Source of the DNA: Spirosoma oryzae
Lineage (GTDB): Bacteria > Bacteroidota > Bacteroidia > Cytophagales > Spirosomataceae
Direction of reading: 5' to 3'
Assembly: GCF_003002825.1 (NCBI RefSeq)
Contig: NZ_PVTE01000001.1
Location: 1 to 64,000, forward strand
DNA length: 64,000 nucleotides
Position numbers and translations under genes: made by a program
Part shown: positions 1 to 8,667 of the stretch, piece by piece
Numbering within the stretch: position 1 is the stretch's first letter
Layout of the letters: each line of letters begins with the position of its first letter
The notes under the pieces: model-generated
Databases searched by the model: none
Told to the model about the DNA's origin: nothing
Seen by the model: the letters and a program-made list of their open reading frames with translations, nothing else

Positions 1-122
1 GTGAAAACGGGTTTGCATAAGCTCGTAGATTAGACACCTCAAGCTACGCACCGACTCTCACATTTACCTCAAAACGCCTTCCCCAAACAACCTCTTAGGG
101 GGCGGGGGGTAAACAGGCTAGA
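1..122. other. window edge, no gene assigned
   Basis: No convincing reading frame was found between the left edge and the hairpin at 123. The first 33 bases could be the tail of a plus-strand gene ending in TAG at 31-33, but too little is present to judge. G-rich runs lie at about 100-113. Confidence 0.3.
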
Positions 123-169
123 ACTTAACAGCCCTGCCCTTCAGGGGGCGGGGGGCAGGGCTGTTAAGT
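123..169 (-). terminator. strong hairpin after the DUF4239 gene
   Basis: Two perfectly complementary 17-base arms (123-139 and 153-169) flank a G-rich 13-base loop, 15 bases beyond the DUF4239 stop codon. No clear U-run follows on the minus strand, so termination is inferred from position and stem strength. Confidence 0.45.
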
Positions 170-184
170 AAAGTCCAGCCAGTA

Positions 185-982
185 TCAATACTTGATCATC
201 TCGTTCAGGACGGAGTCGAAAGCATCGGCGTCGACGCTGAATTCGCCCCGGAAGGGATTGTCCATGGCTGCCGTCAGGAAGAGCAGGGAACCCAGCAGCA
301 GGCCGATCAGGGCCGAAAGGATGAGCTGCACCGCTATCCGCTGGGATACCAGAAACCAGGAAATGACGATAGTGATGACGGCCCCCAGAATCAGTACCCA
401 CCAGAGGAGCGGGGGGAGCGTCGCCTGACTACCGCGCAGCCGCAACCGATGGGCACGCAGCAGGTCGTTCAGCTGACTGACGACCTGACTGTGCATCAGC
501 TCCATGCGTTTGTCGGGTGGGTTGTAGTCGGTGATGTGGCGCTTGAAGCTGCGCAGCACGTGGCTGCTTGCCTGTGAGATAACGCCCTGTCGGTGGGCGG
601 GCCAGTCGGTGTCGATGACCCGGCGCGTGTACAACTTCAGTTCATCCTGGAATGCTTTCCGTTCGACACTGGGGTAGGTGGCTAAATCCTGATACAGGGC
701 AGCGGTGATCGTGGCTTCGTCGTCGACTTCGTTCGATACGTCCTGGTAATTGCTCCAGACCCCCGCAGCGACCAGGCCAAGCAGAATGCCGTAGACGACT
801 CCCGACGCCCCCAGAAAGTAACTGACCAGATCGTTGTGCTCCGAATAATCGTCACTTTTCGCCAGCGCGTGCGCCTGTGCCCAGGGGCGAACCAGCCATG
901 AACCGGTTACGGAAAAAAGAACCGTCAGGCTGGCGCATAGCAGAAAGAACAGCCAGTTGGGTAAGTCGTAAATGAAATCCAT
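185..982 (-). CDS. DUF4239 (bestrophin-like) membrane protein
   Basis: A 265-residue integral membrane protein. Hydrophobic segments lie at about 7-29, 52-76, 190-212 and 215-240, with a hydrophilic, mostly helical stretch of about 110 residues in between. The order (two helices, soluble middle, two helices, then a short Phe-Arg-Gly-Glu stretch after the last helix) fits the DUF4239 family, often described as bestrophin-like. Role and substrate are unknown. An upstream in-frame ATG at 1021 would add 13 residues. The start at 982 is preferred because it puts the first membrane segment at the N-terminus. It appears to be a single-gene unit followed by a strong hairpin. Confidence 0.75.
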   Translation of the reverse strand: MDFIYDLPNWLFFLLCASLTVLFSVTGSWLVRPWAQAHALAKSDDYSEHNDLVSYFLGASGVVYGILLGLVAAGVWSNYQDVSNEVDDEATITAALYQDLATYPSVERKAFQDELKLYTRRVIDTDWPAHRQGVISQASSHVLRSFKRHITDYNPPDKRMELMHSQVVSQLNDLLRAHRLRLRGSQATLPPLLWWVLILGAVITIVISWFLVSQRIAVQLILSALIGLLLGSLLFLTAAMDNPFRGEFSVDADAFDSVLNEMIKY

Positions 983-1051
983 CGTGTAGCGACCGGGTGG
1001 CTCACCAGCCAGCCCCATCAATCCATACTAAATCAAACGAATTATGTTTGA

Positions 1052-1378
1052 CGGCTACAAGTGGGGGCTGTAAACCCCACCCAACCCCGCCTGCGTCGGT
1101 ACGCCTTTGCTAACAACGAATCACGGCTGATGCACTGGCTTCCGCTGGTGCCGGCCGACCGGGTAACGGTAACCGAAGGGATATTGGATGGCGTGATGCA
1201 GGGTACGCTGCCGAACATGCCAACGGAAAAGACCTGACGAGCAACCGGGACGATAGCAGAACTACTTTGACCCGAAGGATTATTGGGCAGGCCCTCGTCG
1301 CAACGGCCGGGAGAGTAAAGGGGAACAAAAATCAGCTGATTATGAACAATCGTCACCCGACAATGCATCAACTTTCCG
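1052..1378 (+). pseudogene. possible frameshifted gene relic
   Basis: In the 318-base gap between two minus-strand genes, the plus strand reads as protein-like text in two successive frames. One frame, 1052-1237, contains RYAFANNESRLMHWLPLVPA and ends in TGA. The next frame starts at about 1257 and contains NYFDPKDYWAGPRRNG, running into the antisense of the next gene. This is what a decayed, frameshifted gene would look like. No family was recognised, and antisense frames are often open in GC-rich DNA, so confidence is low. Confidence 0.28.
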
Positions 1379-2575
1379 GGTGACGATCAATCGCTTGTCG
1401 CCGTTGAGCAAGGTCGTGGCAAATAGGTACCGATCCCCCCCCTCGCGCAGGCTGAGTTTCCTTCGTAGCTCGGCTACCGTTTGCGGAAAGTTACGCACCG
1501 CCAGATTTCCTTTCAGATCGGGTAGTATCGTTTGCAGTGACTTACGGTCGGGTTTAATGACCTGCTCGACCCGAAACGCCCGCCCCGGTACACCCGCTAC
1601 AAACTGTTCGCTGGTATACAGATGACTGTTGGGGGCCAGTTTGGTCAGGCCGAATCGCTGCGCCAGCAAACGAAACGCGCCCGCTTTCAGTACGGCCGCG
1701 TTCGGTTCATACAGGTATGTCTGCGGGTCGCTAAACGACGCCACGGCCTCGGCCTCGTCGGTCAAGGTGAAGCGGAATATATCGTCGTGCTGCGCCAGCC
1801 GGTTGATCGCGACAAAGGCCGGATCTGCCGAAGCCGGAGCGGTATGATCGACTACGAGCAGCACTTCCTTAACTTCGCCCAGCACCGCTACGACGTGTAT
1901 TTCCGCCGGGCCCAGTTGACGGATGGTTTGTTTCAGGTCGATCATGGGCGACACCTTCAGGAGCAGCTTCCGGCTTTTGCGGGCCAGAAAAGGAAGCAAC
2001 GTCAGCACGTTGGGTTCGTACTCGTCCAGCAGAACCACCTTGCCGCCCCGTTCGTCGCGCCGGTGAGGATCGAGGTAAATCCAGTCAGCGGGTTCGGGCC
2101 GGCCGTCCAGCCACGCCAGTCCGTCACCCGTTTCGACCTGTACGTTCGTCGCGCCAAGCCGGGGCAGGTTATAAGCCGACAGCGATGCCAGTTCGGTACT
2201 GCGCTCCACATACACGACCGACGGCATCACCCGTGAAAACGCCCAGGTGTCGACGCCCATGCCCCCGGTGAGGTCAAGCAATAGATTTCCGTCGACGAGC
2301 GACGCCTTGTACGCAGCCGTTTGCTCCGACGATGCCTGCTCAACCGATAGCGCGGGCGGAAACAGCAGATCGGGATTGGCGTACCAAGTCGGGAGTTTGT
2401 AGCGGGCTTTCTGCCGGGCCGTTAGCTGTGCCGCCAGCATCCGAACGTCGAGGTCAGCCGGATGCTGACGCAGCAATAGCGCCGTAACGTCGTCGGTCAG
2501 GTGTTGCTCAATAAAGGCTTGCTCGTGTACTGATAGGGTTTTCACGGGTACTGGCAGAACGGGTAGATGCGTCAA
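1340..2575 (-). CDS. class I SAM-dependent methyltransferase, THUMP-like type
   Basis: A 411-residue cytoplasmic protein. Residues 1-90 are helical (LSVHEQAFIEQHL, then RQKARYKLPTWY) and resemble the N-terminal module of the THUMP-like methyltransferases of Bacteroidota. A Rossmann core follows with SAM motif I DLTGGMGVDTW near residue 102, an acidic residue after the next strand (VVYVERS) and motif IV DWIYLDPHRR near 165, where DPxR resembles the DPP/NPP catalytic motif of RNA or DNA base methyltransferases. The C-terminal 120 residues would form the THUMP-like domain. The likely substrate is RNA, by family only. The start at 2575 is supported by the N-terminal match. A TAnnTTTG box lies about 136 bases upstream. 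Confidence 0.8.
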   Translation of the reverse strand: MTHLPVLPVPVKTLSVHEQAFIEQHLTDDVTALLLRQHPADLDVRMLAAQLTARQKARYKLPTWYANPDLLFPPALSVEQASSEQTAAYKASLVDGNLLLDLTGGMGVDTWAFSRVMPSVVYVERSTELASLSAYNLPRLGATNVQVETGDGLAWLDGRPEPADWIYLDPHRRDERGGKVVLLDEYEPNVLTLLPFLARKSRKLLLKVSPMIDLKQTIRQLGPAEIHVVAVLGEVKEVLLVVDHTAPASADPAFVAINRLAQHDDIFRFTLTDEAEAVASFSDPQTYLYEPNAAVLKAGAFRLLAQRFGLTKLAPNSHLYTSEQFVAGVPGRAFRVEQVIKPDRKSLQTILPDLKGNLAVRNFPQTVAELRRKLSLREGGDRYLFATTLLNGDKRLIVTRKVDALSGDDCS

Positions 2576-2710
2576 TCTGAGGGTAGTTTTTTGTTGTCGG
2601 CGCCGATACCGTTTATGCTGTTATAGAGAATGGTAGCGCGCTGTCGGGATCAGATGCGCGTCTCAGCGAATGGACAGCTGGTGTGGTTGTAATCATGGGT
2701 GATTCCGCAG

Positions 2711-2718
2711 CAAAAGTA
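2711..2718 (-). promoter_or_regulatory. candidate -7 box (TACTTTTG)
   Basis: Read on the minus strand this is TACTTTTG, an exact match to the Bacteroidota -7 consensus TAnnTTTG, lying in the gap upstream of the methyltransferase gene. A well-placed -33 element was not seen. The 2576-2854 gap otherwise holds no recognisable gene. Confidence 0.4.
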
Positions 2719-2854
2719 GCGCCTTACTACGCATTTCTGACGATAGCGACGTTGGTGGGATTGCTACCGATCGGTTTCACGCTGTTGCGTCCTGGCCGAA
2801 TCAGCCGCGCGTTGTCTGTCGCGAACGATGACACGCGGGAAAAAACATACGTTT

Positions 2855-3220
2855 CTATTGGGTCAACAGTACGAGTGACAATGTGATGATTGCGGGCAGC
2901 GCCTGCATGAAAAAGATGGACCGTTGGGCCGTAAGGGCACCATACGTCCCCGCTACGATGACGCAGCTCAGGAAGAAAACGGCAACGTTGGTATGCCAGA
3001 TCGGGTCCTGAATAAACAGCGACCAGATCAGTCCGGCGGCCAGAAAACCGTTATACAGCCCCTGATTGGCGGCCAGACCTTTAGTTGGTTCGAACAGCTC
3101 CGGAGGGAGTGACCGGAACGTTTTTGGACCACGGCTTGTCCAGACAAACATTTCCAGCCACAAGATGTACAGATGCTCCAGGGCAACGACGGCGATCAGG
3201 ATGTAGGAAAGTAAATGCAT
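2855..3220 (-). CDS. DUF1304 membrane protein
   Basis: A 121-residue protein with four predicted membrane helices (about 3-25, 50-68, 73-93 and 97-118), which is the size and layout of the DUF1304 family. The loop after helix 1 holds the family-like stretch LEHLYILWLEMFVW, followed by NQGLYNGFLAAGL in helix 2. Biochemical function is unknown for the family. It stands alone between the methyltransferase and the DUF4153-like gene. A TATTTTCG sequence about 25 bases upstream is a one-mismatch -7 box. Confidence 0.8.
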   Translation of the reverse strand: MHLLSYILIAVVALEHLYILWLEMFVWTSRGPKTFRSLPPELFEPTKGLAANQGLYNGFLAAGLIWSLFIQDPIWHTNVAVFFLSCVIVAGTYGALTAQRSIFFMQALPAIITLSLVLLTQ

Positions 3221-3273
3221 AGCTGGGTTTTTCGTGAACAGAACGCACGAAAATAGCTAATCTCTCTATTTGT

Positions 3274-3300
3274 CAGCCCGAGCCTGCGAGGGATGACAGA
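3274..3300. repeat. short dispersed repeat, copy 1
   Basis: The 24-base stretch at 3277-3300 (core GAGCCTGCGAGGGATGACAG) recurs as its reverse complement at 30851-30874 with one mismatch. Both copies lie in intergenic DNA and are bounded by TGTC...GACA ends. Confidence 0.5.
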
Positions 3301-3336
3301 AATCCTCTTACTGGTTGACAGCTGATTATACAGTAC

Positions 3337-4581
3337 TTACTTGAATCCGAACAGCAGCGGAAATACAAAGACGACTACGACGGCCCAGGCGCTGTACACC
3401 GGCAGGAAATACGCCATCGACCGGCTGATCGGTGACAGATCAGACCGCCGGGTAGTGACTTGCCAAAGCCGAAAGCCGACGAGCAGCAGATGGCAGAGTA
3501 TCAGCACGTTGCTCCCCAGTACAGCGGCCCGGTTAGGCGTAATGCCCCATTCGGCAATACGAAACAGAATGGCCGACAAGGCAATACCGTTGATCAGTAT
3601 CGTCACGATCGACAGCAGAAACAGAATCAGCAACTGAACGCGGTTCTGGTGGACGGAACCCGTCCCGGCGACGGAAAAAAAGATGAGTGCCATTACGCCG
3701 ACCAGCAAGCCGTTGAATAGCAGCAGAAACGCCCGATCGTGGTACAGATTCTTCCCGGACGCAGTCATGGCCACGAGGTAGATCAGCAGCATGACCAGGG
3801 CGAACGGGCTGAACAGCCGGGCAATCACGGGGGAAACCTTACCAACGAGCGCCGGCTGAACCTGCGTCAGGTACGTAGCCACGATGGGTAGCGCTGCCAG
3901 GCTGCAAATCACGACGTAATTGCTATAGAAGCCGATGATGTTCCAGCCAATCAGGTTGAACAGATTGATTGTAATAGCCGTCGCCAGCCCGCAGGCCAGG
4001 AGCAGTACCGCCGTCATGACGACTAGTTCACCATTGTACCGCAGAAAGCCCAGCCAGTTGGCGTCGCGTCGTAGACGTCCGCCCGTGAACGTGAATCCCA
4101 GCAGCGACCACAGCCACAAAGGCAGGTGCAGGCAGGCCAGTATCAGGGTGTCGCTGGTGGGTGCCTGCGGGAGCCAGTTGATGTAAACGGCCGCCAACCC
4201 CATGAGTACGGCCAGTACAATACCGGTCTGTCGGGGAACGGTTTGCTTCCAGGCGAAGTAGCCAATCAACAGCGGAAACGCGATGAAACCGATGTTGCGT
4301 GGATAATAATAACCGGGTGCCAGCGACAGTATAGCGGGTAACTTGGCTAACAAAGCCGCTACAACCGAAGCCAGCAACACAACCACCCGGTCGCGGGGAG
4401 TGCCCCAGCTCAGCCCATCCGGATTGTAGCTAAGTCGTTCGTGCCAGGCTTTCGCCAGCAGGTTATTTTCTATCTGCGGATAGAGCGAGTCAAACGCTTT
4501 TCGGAAGGCCGGTTTATCCGCCCGGTACAACTGCTCCAGGTATTGGGGATTATCCAGATGGGCAAGTATATCGTTGTGCAT
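3337..4581 (-). CDS. DUF4153-like multi-pass membrane protein
   Basis: A 414-residue protein. A soluble helical N-terminus of about 60 residues (MHNDILAHLDNPQYLEQLYR, then YPQIENNLLAKAWHERL) precedes about ten to eleven membrane helices. The layout resembles the DUF4153 family of Bacteroidota; molecular role unknown. An in-frame ATG 33 bases upstream (4614) lies inside the palindrome at 4601-4617, which argues for the internal start at 4581. The palindrome just upstream suggests its own control, so it is probably not part of the operon ending at 4723. Confidence 0.65.
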   Translation of the reverse strand: MHNDILAHLDNPQYLEQLYRADKPAFRKAFDSLYPQIENNLLAKAWHERLSYNPDGLSWGTPRDRVVVLLASVVAALLAKLPAILSLAPGYYYPRNIGFIAFPLLIGYFAWKQTVPRQTGIVLAVLMGLAAVYINWLPQAPTSDTLILACLHLPLWLWSLLGFTFTGGRLRRDANWLGFLRYNGELVVMTAVLLLACGLATAITINLFNLIGWNIIGFYSNYVVICSLAALPIVATYLTQVQPALVGKVSPVIARLFSPFALVMLLIYLVAMTASGKNLYHDRAFLLLFNGLLVGVMALIFFSVAGTGSVHQNRVQLLILFLLSIVTILINGIALSAILFRIAEWGITPNRAAVLGSNVLILCHLLLVGFRLWQVTTRRSDLSPISRSMAYFLPVYSAWAVVVVFVFPLLFGFK

Positions 4582-4600
4582 AATTGCTGTTGCTAAAAGT

Positions 4601-4617
4601 ACTTTGTAATACAAAGT
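4601..4617 (-). promoter_or_regulatory. 17-bp perfect palindrome, candidate operator
   Basis: The sequence ACTTTGTAATACAAAGT has perfect 8-base arms around one central base. It lies 20 bases upstream of the DUF4153-like start and overlaps TAAACTTTG on the coding strand, a near match to a -7 box. A dimeric repressor of the PadR or GntR type would be a plausible binder, but no such regulator is encoded nearby. Confidence 0.5.
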
Positions 4618-4665
4618 TTACTGAAAAAGCGAATTATGCAATAGCCGCTGAAAAATTTGCTGCGG

Positions 4666-4721
4666 TGTAGCCCAGACTCGTACCGGCGACCTGGTCTAGG
4701 TCTGGTAGCCGCCGGGCTACA
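4666..4721 (-). terminator. hairpin ending the tld/MoxR operon
   Basis: Arms TGTAGCCC (4666-4673) and GGGCTACA (4714-4721) enclose further self-complementary DNA (GGCGAC...; ACCTGGTCTAGGT). The hairpin starts 2 bases past the stop of the last operon gene, and a run of five T follows on the minus strand about 15 bases later. It may also be a diverged relative of the NPE repeats, which carry the same GTAGCC edge. Confidence 0.45.
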
Positions 4722-4722
4722 C

Positions 4723-6375
4723 TTACCCGAGTTTGGGTTCCAGCCAGAGTGCGGTAAAGCAAAGCAGGATAAGGGCGAACCAGGCCCAGTCGGGAAGCTG
4801 TGCGGCTGGACCCGGTATCGACGCGGTTGCGGCTGGGCTAAACTGCTGATGGGCCAGGAGGAATCGGTCGAGCAGGGCGCGGCTGATGAGCGGCCTGGCG
4901 GGTTGATTGGCTTCGACGTAGAGGGCTAGTGTGTCCTGCACCGGTTGCCAGCCCGCTGCCGGAAAAAGCCCGCGACCCGCTGCCGATAGTTGATTCAAGG
5001 GCGAGACTGTCAGGCGGAGGGTGTCGGTTCCTACGCGTAGGGTCGTTGCCTTTCGAGTTGGGTTGTTGATCGTGATAAGTTGGTCGAGACCCTGTATCAA
5101 CGGAGCGTCGACCTGTATCTCGTTCGTTTCGGTGCGCGACAGACGAGCCAGTACCGCCGTCCACAGGCGGGCGTAGGTCGTGCTGTCGCCACTTAGCGCG
5201 AGGGGGAATGTTTCGCTCAGTAAACTGATCCCAACGCGCCCCGGCTGCACGCGTCCGGCGGTTTGCTGCACGAAGACCGGAAAGCCCGTTACACTAAACT
5301 GATTCAGGTTATCGGTAAAGCGGTAGGGGAGTGCAGTCAGGCCGTTGCTCACCGGCACAAGCGGAGCGTTGGTGACCCGGCGCGCCTGCCAGCGACTACC
5401 CACGGCCTGATTGATGGTTCGACTGTCGATGTCGGGACTGGTCAGGTTGATGAACAGTACGGCCCGTCCGTCGGCAACGGCTTTGCGAATCTGCGCATTA
5501 CCCGCATTGGCTGGTTCGGTGATCAGCAGGTCAGGCGTTTGGGCGCGGGCGGTTGTCGCCTGGTTGATGCTGACGCTGCTGCTGAGGTCTTTGGATAGCG
5601 TGGCCGCCACCGTCACTCTGTGCCCCTGCCGACCCAGCCAGTTTGCCAGCGTCTTGCTTTCAATATCGGGGCTGCTGAGCAGAAAATGAATGGTCAGGGG
5701 GGCAATGGGTCGGCTGAAGAAACGGAGCGTGTCGAGCGTTTTGTTGCCCAGCATCAGTTCAACCTGATTTTTGCCGCGCAGAAATGCCGGAAACTGAAGC
5801 GCGAACGAATGCGTACCGGCCGTCAGGTTCAGACTGTCGAGGGTTAGGTTGCCGTACCGGAGCCGCAGTCGTTGGGGTGTTGATACATTGACCAGACCGG
5901 TTACCCGCTGAAGTTCGCCCTGCCGAAGTACGCCATTCCAGTGGAGCCGTATCAGTTCATCCGGGGTCGGATAGGGGATGTGCCGCAGCGCCGACGAACT
6001 TAGCCGGGCCAGCACCGTCGACGGGAATTGATTCCCCACGATTGTCACCGAGTCATACGTGCCCGATAGCGTCCGGCTGGTCAGACGCTCGGGAATGCCC
6101 AGGCTATCCTGCAGGCGTCGGGCAAACGAGGTCGGTACGTCGTCGCCTACCAGCAGCACCTGCGTGGCTGGTTTGGCAATCGGCCAGCGGGGTTGTAGGA
6201 TATAGCCCAGCAACACCAGCCACAGGAGCAGATTCAGCCCGAATCGTACCCCTTTGCGCATACGGGGTAAGGACGTGTTGCGACCGATAAGCCAGCCTTG
6301 TACGGCCAGTAGAACGACCAGCGCCAGCAGGCAAAACCAGGTAAGTGGCGTGTCCCAGTTGAGGGTTAGTTGCAT
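4723..6375 (-). CDS. membrane protein at the end of a MoxR/Bat operon
   Basis: A 550-residue protein with two N-terminal membrane helices (about 12-28 and 44-61), a periplasmic-side region of about 460 residues, and one C-terminal helix (LPDWAWFALILLCFTALWLE). The central part has beta-rich stretches and a segment (PDLLITEPANAGNAQIRKAV...GRAVLFINL) that resembles the Rossmann-like, glutamine-amidotransferase-like fold found in BatA-type proteins; that is inference. It starts 3 bases after the stop of the DUF4175-like gene, so the two are translated together. The function is presumably structural, within the MoxR-DUF58-Bat membrane complex. No catalytic motif was seen. Confidence 0.65.
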   Translation of the reverse strand: MQLTLNWDTPLTWFCLLALVVLLAVQGWLIGRNTSLPRMRKGVRFGLNLLLWLVLLGYILQPRWPIAKPATQVLLVGDDVPTSFARRLQDSLGIPERLTSRTLSGTYDSVTIVGNQFPSTVLARLSSSALRHIPYPTPDELIRLHWNGVLRQGELQRVTGLVNVSTPQRLRLRYGNLTLDSLNLTAGTHSFALQFPAFLRGKNQVELMLGNKTLDTLRFFSRPIAPLTIHFLLSSPDIESKTLANWLGRQGHRVTVAATLSKDLSSSVSINQATTARAQTPDLLITEPANAGNAQIRKAVADGRAVLFINLTSPDIDSRTINQAVGSRWQARRVTNAPLVPVSNGLTALPYRFTDNLNQFSVTGFPVFVQQTAGRVQPGRVGISLLSETFPLALSGDSTTYARLWTAVLARLSRTETNEIQVDAPLIQGLDQLITINNPTRKATTLRVGTDTLRLTVSPLNQLSAAGRGLFPAAGWQPVQDTLALYVEANQPARPLISRALLDRFLLAHQQFSPAATASIPGPAAQLPDWAWFALILLCFTALWLEPKLG

Positions 6376-6378
6376 AGG

Positions 6379-8667
6379 TTAACGGGCATGTCGCCAGAAC
6401 GCCTGCCGAAGCGCGCGGTCGCTCGCATACGACGGGCCGGTCCGTTCCGACGCACCCGTCAGGGCGTACAGTTTAGTTTTCAGGCTTATTTTCTCGGCGT
6501 CGGTGAGGGGTTTGTTACCGACCAGCTTTTGCAGGATGGCCAGCACCGACCAATTGGCCAGGCTACTGTTGATCGCCCGGTTGGCCAGCGTATTGCCCAA
6601 CTGACGGGCCTGCTGCCGCTGCGACGCACTAAGCGATGGCTGATCCAGCGACCCGAGTACGCCCGCAGCCAGGGTGCTGATTTGCTGCTGACTATACTGC
6701 CGTTCCTGCGTAAAGGCGTTGGTTACGTTTTTCAGCTCACCGGTCAGCCGGGTTTCTTTTTCCTTTGTCTCGGGGGGCGTAAAGCCGGTTTTACGGACAA
6801 ACGACCGGGCCTTTTGCTGCGACATCTTCAGGTATTTGAGCGCTTCCTGTTCGTAGGGCAGTGCCTTCTCGGGTTCGTACAGCCGCAGTTGCAGTTCCGA
6901 CTCCCACATATTTTCGAGCGCCATTTTCAGCAACGAACGCGTCGACTGTTCGTGGAAGGTGTTGGTTTCGGCATCGTCGTGGTTGTGCGTGTATTGAGCG
7001 ATCAGCGCGGCCAACGGGTCCTGACTGCCGTCGGAACTGCCCCCTCCGCCATGATTATGGCCGTCGTCGGCGCTGTGGGCGGTTGGGTTTGCCGGTTGCG
7101 CGCTGCCGCCCTCGCCCCCGTTCTGCTTGTGCATCTGTGCCTGAATGGCGGCCATCCCCGCTACCACGACGCCGTCTTTGTTGGTGGGGATGGGGGGCGA
7201 CCCGTCGCCACCGATGTTTTTCTCGAACTCTTCCCCCAGAAACTGCCCGTACCGGAGCCGCAGCGCTTTCTGGTCGAAGCCGATCTCGTTCGACTGACTG
7301 TTAAATGCCTTCGGTGGCAGCTTTTTACGACCAGCGATTAGCTTTTCGGTGTCGATGATGATCTGCCGCTGACTACGGAAATAATCGGGCATCACGTTCA
7401 TGGCCATAGTGGCCAACTCGCTGTCGTCTACTTTCGCCGTGTCTTTGTACACCAGAAAATAGGTGTCCGACTTCGTGAAGTTCGGTTCGGGTTGGCGGTT
7501 GTCGAAGGCCGACCAATAGTAATACAGCTCGTCGCCGGGTGCGAATTGCAGGGCGCGCAGGTCCAGCGTTTTGGTCAGTCGGGCGTCGTGGAAGTTGGTG
7601 GGCGTGAGTGGCATCTTGACCTCCCGGAACTTGACGTTCTCCCCCGAGCCCCGGGCAATCGTGGCGACCAGAAACGCCTGCGACACGCTGAAGTCGTCGG
7701 ACACGCGGGCGGCTACCGTCAGCAGTTTCGGGTCGTTGAGGTAGTGGTACTTGTACAACTCCTTGGATGTCGTTTCAATCTTGGGGGCCAGATCGGGACG
7801 GGCGTCCAGCCGGTAAAAGTCGGATTGATAAATGACCGAGTCACGCTTGTTATCGGCCTGCCAGTACGCTTTGATCGCGTACAGCCCCGAATTGATCAGC
7901 CGATCCTGGTAGGTGAACTGTCCGTTCGTCAGGCGAAACGGTACCTCCTGCCCCTGACTGCTCACCAGTCGAAGCGTCAGTCGCTGTGGGGTGCCCGGCG
8001 TGGACTCGCCCGGCGTGGATTCGCCCGGCGTGGATTCGCTGAACCGAATCGTCCAGGTCAGCAGGGAGCCAGTCACGCCCGACGCATTCAGGTTTGTCGA
8101 CCGGGTGTCGGGCAGGCGAGTGTAGGCAGGGGGGTGGATTTGCAAGTGCGCAGAGACAAGCGTCGGGACAGCTGCTGCCTGGCGAGTGCTATCGGTCAGT
8201 ACTGCCGTCGTACGCTGGGACTGGTTCGGCTGACTCGACTGGTTCAGCAGCGGGTACAGGGTGTACACCGCCAGACCGCCCAGTAAGACCAGGCCGTAGG
8301 GCGCGATGTTCGCCCAGAGCACCACCGGGGTACGGACTTGTTGTACCTGCTGATTCAGTCGGTCGAGTTGCAGTTCTTCGGCCAGATTGAGCTGCGGTTT
8401 GGTGAGCAGGGGCAGGCTGTATTCGGCATCGCCGATGGTCTGGTGGATGAGCCGGATAGCCTCCTGTTTCTTGTCCTGGTGAAGCTTGTTCAGGTACACG
8501 CCCAGTGCGAAACTCGCCAGTCCGGCCAGCAGCGGCCATGTCAGCGGAGACGGGACAAACGTAGCCACCAGCAGGTAGCCCGCAGCCGCCAGCATCAGGC
8601 TACCCAGCAACGCGTTGGCGTATAGCTGGTAAGTAACCGACGCGATAAGCCGTTTGAGTTCGTTCAT
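6379..8667 (-). CDS. DUF4175-like coiled-coil membrane protein
   Basis: A 762-residue protein. Two membrane helices lie near 17-37 and 40-57, and a third near 122-142. A beta-rich extracytoplasmic domain follows (170-400), then a long helical, Gln- and Lys-rich C-terminal part (420-762) with a His/Gly-rich linker (DDGHNHGGGGSSDGSQD). This matches the DUF4175-type proteins found in Bacteroidota MoxR operons. The stop overlaps the spacing to the next gene by only 3 bases, and its start overlaps the preceding gene by 4 bases (ATGA), so translation is coupled. Around residue 215 a 15-bp DNA unit is repeated three times (7994-8038), giving STPGE repeats in the protein. Confidence 0.7.
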   Translation of the reverse strand: MNELKRLIASVTYQLYANALLGSLMLAAAGYLLVATFVPSPLTWPLLAGLASFALGVYLNKLHQDKKQEAIRLIHQTIGDAEYSLPLLTKPQLNLAEELQLDRLNQQVQQVRTPVVLWANIAPYGLVLLGGLAVYTLYPLLNQSSQPNQSQRTTAVLTDSTRQAAAVPTLVSAHLQIHPPAYTRLPDTRSTNLNASGVTGSLLTWTIRFSESTPGESTPGESTPGTPQRLTLRLVSSQGQEVPFRLTNGQFTYQDRLINSGLYAIKAYWQADNKRDSVIYQSDFYRLDARPDLAPKIETTSKELYKYHYLNDPKLLTVAARVSDDFSVSQAFLVATIARGSGENVKFREVKMPLTPTNFHDARLTKTLDLRALQFAPGDELYYYWSAFDNRQPEPNFTKSDTYFLVYKDTAKVDDSELATMAMNVMPDYFRSQRQIIIDTEKLIAGRKKLPPKAFNSQSNEIGFDQKALRLRYGQFLGEEFEKNIGGDGSPPIPTNKDGVVVAGMAAIQAQMHKQNGGEGGSAQPANPTAHSADDGHNHGGGGSSDGSQDPLAALIAQYTHNHDDAETNTFHEQSTRSLLKMALENMWESELQLRLYEPEKALPYEQEALKYLKMSQQKARSFVRKTGFTPPETKEKETRLTGELKNVTNAFTQERQYSQQQISTLAAGVLGSLDQPSLSASQRQQARQLGNTLANRAINSSLANWSVLAILQKLVGNKPLTDAEKISLKTKLYALTGASERTGPSYASDRALRQAFWRHAR
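7994..8038. repeat. 3 x 15-bp in-frame tandem repeat
   Basis: CCCGGCGTGGAYTCG is present three times head to tail, the second and third copies being identical. On the minus strand it encodes the repeated pentapeptide ESTPG in the extracytoplasmic domain of the DUF4175-like protein. Unit length is a multiple of three, so copy-number change would keep the frame. Confidence 0.85.

Noticed and set aside
2683..2886. 67-codon plus-strand frame upstream of the DUF1304 stop
   Set aside because: It has no family likeness, overlaps the end of the DUF1304 gene and reads through the promoter region of the methyltransferase gene.
6370..7341. 323-codon plus-strand frame opposite the DUF4175-like gene
   Set aside because: It is antisense to a well-supported coding gene with coherent domains. 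Its own text is Arg/Gly/Leu-rich without recognisable motifs.
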